Translations under genes and position numbers: made by a program
Notes under the pieces: generated by a model
What the model was told of the DNA's origin: nothing
The model's input: only the letters and a program-made list of their open reading frames with translations
Database searches by the model: none
Shown here: positions 1-5,086 of the stretch, piece by piece
How positions within the stretch are numbered: position 1 is the stretch's first letter
Layout of the letters: the number at the start of each line of letters is the position of its first letter
NCBI GenBank assembly: GCA_005882525.1
Contig: VBGO01000194.1
Location: 1-5,086 of the forward strand
Direction: 5' to 3'
DNA from: Chloroflexota bacterium
GTDB lineage: Bacteria; Chloroflexota; Dormibacteria; CF-121
Length of the DNA: 5,086 nucleotides

Positions 1-192
1 CTCAAGGCCGACCCGGCGCTGGCGCCGATCCCGGTGGTGGCGATCACGGCTCATGCCATGGTCGGCGACCGGGAGACCGCGATCGCGGCCGGCTGCGCGG
101 AATGCCTGACCAAGCCGTACGAGCTCGAGGAGCTGATCGCGGTGGCCGAGCGCTACCTTGGGCCGGCGCAGGCGCAAGCCAAGATCGCATAG
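1..192 (+). CDS. Response-regulator receiver domain, C-terminal fragment (5' end outside window)
   Basis: The reading frame is open from the first base and stops at TAG (190-192), giving the last 63 residues of a CheY-like receiver domain. The visible part matches the second half of the fold: a hydrophobic beta-4 strand (PVVAIT) ending in the conserved Thr16 (fragment numbering), the A-H-A-M turn, helix 4 with D-R-E and A-A-G-C, then beta-5 ending in the invariant Lys38-Pro39 pair (LTKPY), and the final amphipathic helix ELEELIAVAERYL. The phospho-accepting Asp lies upstream and is not seen. The protein ends about 12 residues after the last helix, so the receiver is the C-terminal domain. It is either a stand-alone CheY/DivK-type regulator or the receiver tail of a hybrid histidine kinase; the AITAHAM...GC...TKP wording is common in both. 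Its output target cannot be told from this window. Confidence 0.9.
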   Translation, partial: LKADPALAPIPVVAITAHAMVGDRETAIAAGCAECLTKPYELEELIAVAERYLGPAQAQAKIA

Positions 193-238
193 TCGCCGTC
201 ACTCTCGGTATCTGACCGGCGCGTGACGATCGTGTAAA

Positions 239-258
239 CGGCGCAAACCTTGGCGCCG
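239..258 (+). other. Small inverted repeat between the receiver gene and the sortase gene
   Basis: Arms CGGCGC (239-244) and GCGCCG (253-258) are perfectly complementary around an 8-base loop. The repeat lies 47 bases after the receiver stop and ends 19 bases before the sortase ATG. No T-tract follows, so intrinsic termination is doubtful; it could equally be a leader hairpin of the sortase mRNA or chance in GC-rich DNA. The rest of the 85-base gap (193-277) shows no clear Shine-Dalgarno sequence or promoter. Confidence 0.25.
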
Positions 259-277
259 CGGGCGCGTTGCGCGACCC

Positions 278-982
278 ATGGCCGGGTTTCTGCGCCGCTG
301 GCGTGCCCCTCTCTTGGGCGGTATCGCCGTCTGGCTCCTGAGCTTCCCACTGCTCACCTCGCATCCCATCTCGTTCCAGAGTGCTGCTCACGCGGCCCAG
401 GGGGCTGTAGGCGCCCGCGACGTCGACGCTGGTGAGCACCGCCTGATACGCCAGTCGATCAACCAGCAGCGCGATGCCGCCGAAGTGGCGGCGGCTGCCG
501 CCCTGCTTGCCGCGGCGGCCACGCCAGTACCGCTGGTCTCCGCGCCCTTGGCGACGGCGGTTCGTCCGGTCGCCGCAGCGCCCCGTCCCGCGCCGGCGCC
601 GGCCGTCGTCCGGGCCAACACGATCGTGATCCCGCGGCTCGGTCTGAACCAACCGGTGGGCTGGTATCGGGACTGCCTGGGACGGGCGCCGGTTCCTCGG
701 TGGGGCACGTGGCGCTGGAGTTGCGCCGGCGCGAACAACATCTATGTCATGGCGCACAACCCGGGGGTCTTCACCCCAATCCTCGGACTCCGGGCCGGCG
801 ATATCATCCGCTACGGCGATCCCTCAGGCCGGGTCCGCACCTACCGGGTCAGCTCGACGACGATCGTGAGCAACACGCAGATGTGGCCGCTGGGCGCTAC
901 CGCGGCGTCCACCCTGACCCTGCAGACGTGCTGGACGTGGGACGGCAGCCGCGACTTCATCGTCCGCGCGCTCGAGATCTAA
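278..982 (+). CDS. Membrane-anchored sortase-family cysteine transpeptidase
   Basis: The 234-residue product should cleave a C-terminal sorting motif of surface proteins and transfer them to a nucleophile outside the membrane. A basic stretch (R6-R7-W8-R9) precedes one hydrophobic segment (about 10-27), a type II signal anchor. An Ala-rich, likely helical stalk and a Pro/Ala spacer (about 60-112) lead to the catalytic beta-barrel (about 113-234), which opens with the typical IVIPRLGL strand. The sortase triad is visible: His160 in MAHN, Cys218 in TLQTC, Arg225 in SRDFIV. TLxTC is the signature form around the catalytic Cys. Two further cysteines, Cys133 and Cys149, flank a Trp-rich loop before the His and may form a disulfide; they are not part of the family core. 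The usual Gly before the catalytic His is Ala here. ATG 278 is the only ATG, GTG or TTG in frame after the TGA at 224, but has no evident Shine-Dalgarno site. No LPxTG-like substrate is encoded in the window, so the subclass (D/E/F-like) and targets stay open. Confidence 0.88.
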   Translation: MAGFLRRWRAPLLGGIAVWLLSFPLLTSHPISFQSAAHAAQGAVGARDVDAGEHRLIRQSINQQRDAAEVAAAAALLAAAATPVPLVSAPLATAVRPVAAAPRPAPAPAVVRANTIVIPRLGLNQPVGWYRDCLGRAPVPRWGTWRWSCAGANNIYVMAHNPGVFTPILGLRAGDIIRYGDPSGRVRTYRVSSTTIVSNTQMWPLGATAASTLTLQTCWTWDGSRDFIVRALEI

Positions 983-988
983 GCCGCG

Positions 989-1543
989 CTAAACAGCGGT
1001 CCGCAGCTCGACACGACCAGTCTGCGGGTCAAAGTACATCCGCGGCCTAGCATTCGGATCACGGCCGAAGTACACGAGCTCCCAGGCGGCCTCCCCGATC
1101 CCCTGCTGACTGTGAATGTCACCCGGGACATCCGGAAACCAGGCCACGTCTCCCGGGGCCAGCTCGCGAGTCTCGATGATTTCCAGCTCTGCCCATCCCA
1201 ACCGAGAGCCGTCGTCTTGCCGCCTCCATACGATGTGTCGGTCGCGCCCGCGTACCACGCAAAGGACGCCCCACGAGTTGTGATTGTGGACGGGGGTCGG
1301 CGCCTCGGCCGAAAAGCGCCCCAACATCAGTGTCGATCCCGTGCGCCGGTGACCGAGAATCGTCGCCTGTGCGCTTGACTGATGCAGCGCATCGAGTCTC
1401 GACTCGTCGATCAGGGTTGCATCGGCCGCCACGATCCGAAGCAGGTCGCCGATTCGCGCGAATGCTGCCGGGTTGGCGCCACGATCAGCTACGAGCCGCT
1501 CGGCGGCGTCGAAGAACTGCTCCAGGCCCGTCGCGGGCTCCAC
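989..1543 (-). CDS. Cysteine-dioxygenase-like cupin (predicted metal-dependent beta-helix enzyme)
   Basis: The 184-residue protein has an N-terminal helical part (1-55) followed by a single cupin barrel. Motif 1 is PVHNHNSWGVLCVVRG, with metal-ligand histidines His86 and His88. Motif 2 is PGDIHSQ, with the third ligand His144, preceded by L-A-P-G-D-V. The end carries the FGRDP...R-M-Y-FDPQTG pattern common in the thiol-dioxygenase-like cupins grouped with COG5553 and cysteine dioxygenase. Members bind Fe(II) and oxidise small thiols such as cysteine or 3-mercaptopropionate; the substrate here is unknown. The motif-1 Glu of classic cupins is absent, as is usual in thiol dioxygenases. Translation most likely starts at GTG 1543: the upstream in-frame TGA (1561-1559) leaves no other ATG or GTG, and the next Met is residue 73. 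No Shine-Dalgarno sequence precedes it, so expression probably depends on coupling to the 99-residue gene 15 bases upstream. Third gene of the tad-ATPase operon. Confidence 0.85.
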   Translation of the reverse strand: MEPATGLEQFFDAAERLVADRGANPAAFARIGDLLRIVAADATLIDESRLDALHQSSAQATILGHRRTGSTLMLGRFSAEAPTPVHNHNSWGVLCVVRGRDRHIVWRRQDDGSRLGWAELEIIETRELAPGDVAWFPDVPGDIHSQQGIGEAAWELVYFGRDPNARPRMYFDPQTGRVELRTAV

Positions 1544-1558
1544 GGCGCAATTATCGGG

Positions 1559-1858
1559 TCAGGCGGCTTTCAAGTCGAGTAGATCTCGGCAGCGGTCGAG
1601 CCAGCGGGTAAGCAGCCGCTCTTCCTCCCGCAGTTCCGCCATCTTTCCAGGGAACTGGTCGATGTGGTCGTGCAGGTGGTTGAAGCGTTCCCGCGTCAGC
1701 GGGTCGGCCCCGAAAATCGCCTTGAGCGCCAGTGCCCGCAAGTGCTCGCGGTTCAGCTCGGCCATCTGCTCCTGGATCCGGTCGAGCTCGCCCCGCATGT
1801 CGGCGGCGATATCGCGCACGATCTCCTGATCGATCGACTCCGGCTGTACCACGTTCAT
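1559..1858 (-). CDS. Small helical protein of unknown function, coupled to the Tad ATPase gene
   Basis: This 99-residue protein is not one I recognise. It is strongly charged and predicted by eye to be almost wholly helical: an amphipathic first helix (about 8-50, with M-R-G-E-L-D-R-I-Q-E-Q-M-A-E-L heptad-like spacing), a short break at G-A-D-P (50-53), and a second helix (54-97) containing one Pro (Q-F-P-G-K) and ending LTRWLDRCRDLLDL. That suggests a helical hairpin or short coiled coil. It has no signal peptide or membrane segment and is probably cytoplasmic. The start is well supported: its ATG shares the ATGA tetranucleotide (1855-1858) with the ATPase stop, and a G-run (GGGGG, complement of 1867-1871) sits 7 bases upstream as a Shine-Dalgarno-like site inside the ATPase gene. 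Such tight coupling suggests production in proportion to the ATPase and perhaps binding to it, which is inference. The stop is TGA followed by C, a leaky context. Confidence 0.8.
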   Translation of the reverse strand: MNVVQPESIDQEIVRDIAADMRGELDRIQEQMAELNREHLRALALKAIFGADPLTRERFNHLHDHIDQFPGKMAELREEERLLTRWLDRCRDLLDLKAA

Positions 1859-3033
1859 CGGCGCACCCCCAGTGTGAAGTCCGGCGCCTTGCGGTCAGGA
1901 TAGAGGGCGGCGAGTGCCGGCGACAGCGCCACCTTTTTGGAGTAAATCTTGGCCATTGCGTGTGGGCGGATACCGGTAGGAGCGAGCCTACCCTGGATCT
2001 TTCCGTTCCCGTCGACGCCCGTTTCCTCGAACAGGAAGACATCCTGCAGCGTGATCGTGTCGCCTTCCCGACCGACCACCTCGGTGATGTTCATGATCCG
2101 CCGCGAGCCGTCTCGCAGCCGCGACTGCTGGACGATCACATGGATTGCCGACGCGATCTGCTCCCGGATGGCACGCTGCGGAAGGTCGACCCCGGACATC
2201 AGGACCAGCGTCTCGAGGCGGGCGAGCGCGTCGCGCGGTGAGTTGGCGTGGATGGTCGTCAGCGAGCCATCGTGGCCCGTATTCATCGCCTGCAACATGT
2301 CCAGCGCCTCGCCGCTGCGGCACTCACCAATGACGATCCGGTCCGGCCGCATGCGGAGCGCGTTGACCACCAGCTCCCGGATACTGATCCGGCCGGTGCC
2401 GTCGACCCGTGATGGCCGGGACTCGAGGCGGACCTTATGCGGCTGGCGAAGCTGCAGCTCCGCGGCGTCCTCGATGGTGACTACCCGTTCGTTGTCCGGG
2501 ATGAATGACGACAGCACGTTCAATGTGGTGGTCTTGCCCGAACCGGTACCACCCGCGACCAGGATGTTGAACTGGGCTTTGACGCAGGCTTCCAGGAACC
2601 CCGCCGCCTCGGCGGTCAGCGAGCCGAAACTGATCAAGTCCTGGACCGTGAACGGATCCCGGGCAAACTTTCGAATCGTGAGTGAGGCTCCGTCGATCGC
2701 GAGGGGTGGAATGACGGCGTTGACCCGCGAGCCGTCCGGAAGCCGGCAGTCGACCATCGGCGATTCCTCGTCGATCCGGCGCCCGACGAACGCCGCGATC
2801 TCGCGGATCACTCGGATCAGCTCGGCATCGCTCGCGAACTTGACGTCGACCGGTGTGAGCTGGCCCTTGCGCTCGATGTACACCTGGTTGGGTCCGTTGA
2901 CCATCACTTCGCTGATGCTGGCATCGTTCAGGAGCCCGGTGATCGGGCCGTAATCGAAGCCGGCGAGGCGCCGATCCTCGCCCTCAGGGGCCGTTTCGAG
3001 CTCGGCCAGGTGGATGGTGACAGCCGATCCCAT
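1855..3033 (-). CDS. tadA: TadA/CpaF-type secretion ATPase (type II/IV secretion system ATPase family)
   Basis: The 392-residue cytoplasmic ATPase belongs to the CpaF/TadA branch that powers Flp/Tad pilus assembly and related secretion. The N-terminal domain (about 28-125) carries the family wording SEVMVNGPNQVYIERKG, then DEESPMVDCRLPDGSRVNAV and SLTIRKF. The motor domain has Walker A GGTGSGKT (161-168, Lys167), Asp box TIEDAAEL (186-193), Walker B RIVIGE (232-237, Glu237) and His box GHDGSLTTIHAN (253-264). The conserved end reads ITLQDVFLFEETGVDGNGK. All catalytic motifs are intact. It is a little shorter than many CpaF proteins because it starts close to the first conserved domain; an in-frame TAG at 3072-3070 rules out a long extension. 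Neighbours are unusual: no tadB, tadC, cpaB, tadZ or flp gene lies beside it; instead two small genes follow as an operon. Start ATG 3033 has no Shine-Dalgarno site and sits on an inverted repeat. The tadA symbol refers to the pilus gene, not the tRNA deaminase. Confidence 0.95.
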   Translation of the reverse strand: MGSAVTIHLAELETAPEGEDRRLAGFDYGPITGLLNDASISEVMVNGPNQVYIERKGQLTPVDVKFASDAELIRVIREIAAFVGRRIDEESPMVDCRLPDGSRVNAVIPPLAIDGASLTIRKFARDPFTVQDLISFGSLTAEAAGFLEACVKAQFNILVAGGTGSGKTTTLNVLSSFIPDNERVVTIEDAAELQLRQPHKVRLESRPSRVDGTGRISIRELVVNALRMRPDRIVIGECRSGEALDMLQAMNTGHDGSLTTIHANSPRDALARLETLVLMSGVDLPQRAIREQIASAIHVIVQQSRLRDGSRRIMNITEVVGREGDTITLQDVFLFEETGVDGNGKIQGRLAPTGIRPHAMAKIYSKKVALSPALAALYPDRKAPDFTLGVRR

Positions 3034-3056
3034 TGCGGCCGACGATACGGCCGCAA
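3033..3056 (-). promoter_or_regulatory. Perfect inverted repeat overlapping the tad ATPase start codon (operator or translation-gating hairpin)
   Basis: On the minus strand the arms read TTGCGGCC and GGCCGCAA, perfectly complementary over 8 bp, around the 8-base loop GTATCGTC. The final A of the second arm is the first base of the ATPase ATG. In RNA this GC-rich hairpin would bury the bases directly before the start codon; in DNA it is a dyad that could bind a repressor dimer. The structure is directly visible; its regulatory role is inference. Confidence 0.55.
3042..3047 (-). promoter_or_regulatory. Candidate -10 hexamer (TATCGT) of a leaderless tad operon promoter
   Basis: The minus strand carries TATCGT, a TANNNT match, with exactly 8 bases between it and the ATG. 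This is the arrangement of leaderless promoters, where transcription starts at or next to the start codon. No Shine-Dalgarno sequence precedes the gene, which fits. No good -35 hexamer sits 16-18 bases further upstream, and a TANNNT match is short, so confidence is moderate to low. The hexamer lies in the loop of the inverted repeat, so a protein bound to the dyad would cover it. Confidence 0.4.
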
Positions 3057-3298
3057 GGCTACGGAGGACCTAACAGGATCCCGCCCTTTCGTGGAGATTA
3101 ACCCGACCGTCAAATCGCCGACAAGGAACGATCGCGAACCGGCTAATAGTCGTTAAGACCGCTTACGCCACCAATACAAATGGAGGGGTCGTTTATCGCG
3201 GACGGTGCAACATGACACTCGACCGGCACGCTTTTCGCCCAGTCAACCCGTCCGTGAACCTGTAAAGAGCTCGGATGTCCGACCGCCCGCTCGCCGCA

Positions 3299-3304
3299 TA
3301 TGGT
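3299..3304 (+). promoter_or_regulatory. Candidate -10 hexamer (TATGGT) of a leaderless phosphoesterase promoter
   Basis: TATGGT (a TANNNT match) is followed by exactly 8 bases and then ATG 3313, the same geometry as on the other side of the intergenic region. The overlapping GGTGGG (3302-3307) could instead be read as a poor Shine-Dalgarno sequence 5 bases before the ATG, so a leadered transcript is not excluded. No good -35 is seen. Confidence 0.35.
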
Positions 3305-3312
3305 GGGCCACA

Positions 3313-4362
<1,050 letters not shown>

Positions 4363-4371
4363 GGCGCCTAT

Positions 4372-4411
4372 GGGGAGGCCCCAGCCGGGCCCTCCCCCGT
4401 CTCGTCTTCTC
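4372..4411 (+). terminator. Probable terminator hairpin after the phosphoesterase gene
   Basis: Ten bases after the stop, GGGGAGGCCC (4372-4381) pairs with GGGCCCTCCCC (4387-4397) around a 5-base loop: a 7-bp and a 3-bp helix separated by one bulged C. The downstream stretch 4399-4411 is T-enriched (gtctcgtcttctc) but is not a clean T-run. The position and stem strength support termination; the weak tail lowers certainty. Confidence 0.6.
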
Positions 4412-4430
4412 AGCGAGGTCTAAGACTTCC

Positions 4431-4456
4431 GTGCCGGTCGCCTCAGCGGCCGGCGC
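4431..4456 (+). other. Strong hairpin in the leader of the DUF5666-like gene
   Basis: Positions 4431-4441 and 4446-4456 form an 11-bp stem (two G-U wobbles, otherwise Watson-Crick) closed by the tetraloop CTCA. It ends 49 bases before the next ATG and has no T-tract. It may be a second transcript-end or stabilising structure for the phosphoesterase mRNA, or a 5' leader element of the downstream gene. I could not match it to a known riboswitch. Confidence 0.45.
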
Positions 4457-4489
4457 AACCATGAGCCTTGTCGGAAACGTCGAAAAAAC

Positions 4490-4495
4490 AGGAGG
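4490..4495 (+). promoter_or_regulatory. Ribosome binding site AGGAGG
   Basis: A perfect Shine-Dalgarno core AGGAGG ends 10 bases before ATG 4506 and fixes the start of the next gene. It is the only canonical site in this window, in contrast with the upstream genes. It follows an A-run (4483-4488) that should keep it unpaired. Confidence 0.85.
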
Positions 4496-4505
4496 TCGTT
4501 CACCA

Positions 4506-5086
4506 ATGTTCGGCAAGGTATTCGCAGGGATCGCAACCGCGGGAATTCTCGCAGGCGTGCTGGCCACGGGGGCCATGGCGGCAACGCCGTCGGCCACCAC
4601 GGCGGCCAGCCCAACGACAAAGCAGCGCCCGGCACTGAAAGATGTCTTCGCCGGGACCGTGACGGCTATCAACGAAACGCAGCTCACGATCAAGAACGCG
4701 AAGGCAGGCAGCAAGACCTTCCTCCGGACCGATGCCACCATCGTTGTCAAGGGCCGCAACGAGAAGGCGAGCTGGTCCGAGATCGAAGTCAACAGCCATG
4801 TCAGCGTTCGCTACGAGTCGCGCGACGGCAAGCTCTACGCCAAGCGGATTCATCTCGGCCGGGCGCACCTCGCGGGGAAAGTCGAAAGCGTCAGCGGAAA
4901 CGTGATCACGGTTCGCACCCGCGATGGCAAGGACGTTCGGCTGACCGTCAACAGCAGCACGAAATATTTCGAGATCATTGCCAAGGGTAAGCGCCAGGCC
5001 GGTTCCCTCAGTGATGTTCACGCCGGAATGCGCCTGATCGCCGCCGGTAGCTACGACGCGAGCCACAACTTCGACGCCGCCATGAT
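4506..5086 (+). CDS. Secreted protein with two DUF5666-like beta repeats, 3' end outside window
   Basis: The frame is open from ATG 4506 to the right edge (193 codons seen, no stop). A signal peptide is plain: K4, hydrophobic stretch 5-22, cleavage predicted in G-A-M-A25|A26. A Thr/Ser/Pro/Ala spacer (26-44) leads to two repeats of the same pattern. The first (about 48-118) starts FAGTVTAINETQLTIK and has D-A-T-I-V-V, W-S-E-I-E-V and a closing Y-A-K-R-I-H-L. The second (from 122) starts LAGKVESVSGNVITVRT and has SSTKYF, S-L-S-D-V-H-A-G-M. The order G-x-V-x-x-(I/V), x-T-(I/V), N/S-x-x-T-x-(V/Y/F), then a 'V-x-x-G' turn and a V-x-Y or I-A-A-G strand is that of the DUF5666 family, small beta-barrel (OB-like) domains of extracytoplasmic proteins; no enzymatic role is known to me. 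It probably has its own promoter, since a terminator-like hairpin lies upstream. Coupling to the phosphoesterase cannot be excluded. Confidence 0.8.
   Translation, partial: MFGKVFAGIATAGILAGVLATGAMAATPSATTAASPTTKQRPALKDVFAGTVTAINETQLTIKNAKAGSKTFLRTDATIVVKGRNEKASWSEIEVNSHVSVRYESRDGKLYAKRIHLGRAHLAGKVESVSGNVITVRTRDGKDVRLTVNSSTKYFEIIAKGKRQAGSLSDVHAGMRLIAAGSYDASHNFDAAM

Larger units (their letters stand above)
3034..3312. other. Divergent intergenic region between tad operon and phosphoesterase gene
   Basis: This 279-base stretch separates two divergently transcribed genes and must hold the promoters of both. Its middle (about 3135-3200) is visibly richer in A and T than the flanking coding DNA. 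Recognisable elements are the inverted repeat at the left end and the two TANNNT hexamers next to the two start codons. I see no convincing protein-coding gene, RNA gene or long repeat in the rest. A weak sigma-70-like pair on the plus strand (TTAAGA, 16 bases, TACAAA, ending at 3180) could be an additional promoter, but each hexamer matches consensus at only four of six positions. Confidence 0.6.

Noticed and set aside
44..757. Long minus-strand open frame (237 codons) opposite the receiver and sortase genes
   Set aside because: It has low-complexity Arg/Pro/Gly composition with no domain and overlaps two well-supported genes; open antisense frames are expected in GC-rich coding DNA.
987..998. 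CGCT-AAAC-AGCG mini-hairpin at the convergent stops as a bidirectional terminator
   Set aside because: The stem is only 4 bp with no T-tract on either strand.
1949..2953. 334-codon plus-strand open frame opposite the tad ATPase
   Set aside because: It is the antisense shadow of a gene with all Walker and Asp/His motifs; its Ser/Arg/Pro-rich product shows no family pattern.
3064..3069. GGAGGA on the plus strand as a ribosome binding site
   Set aside because: No start codon with an open frame follows at a usable distance.
3108..3113. TTGACG on the minus strand as a -35 box for the tad operon
   Set aside because: It is a 5/6 match to the -35 consensus, but the hexamer at the right distance (GAAAGG) does not resemble a -10.
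3180..3265. Two tiny overlapping open frames (11 and 17 codons, joined by ATGA) upstream of the phosphoesterase
   Set aside because: Neither has a Shine-Dalgarno site, and ATG/TGA pairs of this size occur by chance; a leaderless start for the main gene would leave them untranscribed with it.
3205..3312. N-terminal extension of the phosphoesterase from GTG 3205 (36 extra residues)
   Set aside because: The extension is polar and unstructured and would place the signal peptide internally; ATG 3313 begins a textbook signal peptide.

Overview
This is a GC-rich, gene-dense bacterial chromosome segment with no rRNA, tRNA, CRISPR array or mobile element that I can see. Two features point to a single-membrane (monoderm-type) cell envelope: a membrane-anchored sortase, and two exported proteins with short linkers or Ala/Thr/Pro-rich spacers. 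A tad-type pilus/secretion ATPase is also present. The protein set would fit a soil Chloroflexota-type lineage (Dormibacteria or Limnocylindria-like) or an actinomycete. That placement is inference; nothing in the window is a phylogenetic marker.

Layout from left to right. Positions 1-192 are the C-terminal end of a response-regulator receiver domain (+). Positions 278-982 encode a sortase-family transpeptidase (+). It converges, with only a 6-base gap, on a three-gene minus-strand operon read from 3033 down to 989. That operon encodes a TadA/CpaF-type secretion ATPase, a 99-residue helical protein of unknown function (ATGA overlap with the ATPase) and a cysteine-dioxygenase-like cupin, which sits in the same frame just past a single TGA. 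A 279-base divergent intergenic region (3034-3312) follows. Positions 3313-4362 encode a secreted phosphoesterase (acid phosphatase/phospholipase C superfamily) with a Pro-Thr linker made by a hexanucleotide repeat array. After a terminator-like hairpin and a second hairpin, 4506-5086 is the beginning of a secreted protein with two DUF5666-like beta repeats, running off the window's right edge.

Regulatory reading. Both divergent genes lack a convincing Shine-Dalgarno sequence but have a TANNNT hexamer exactly 8 bases before the ATG, which suggests leaderless transcription from both sides. On the ATPase side the hexamer lies in the loop of a perfect 8-bp inverted repeat that reaches the A of the start codon, so it is a good candidate operator or translation-gating hairpin. 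By contrast, the DUF5666-like gene has a canonical AGGAGG site.

The most unusual element is the operon. A tad ATPase is normally followed by tadB/tadC membrane genes. Here it is translationally coupled to an unrecognised helical protein and a thiol-dioxygenase-like cupin. The shared theme of the window is the cell surface (sortase, pilus/secretion ATPase, exported hydrolase, exported repeat protein), but a direct functional link between the blocks is inference.
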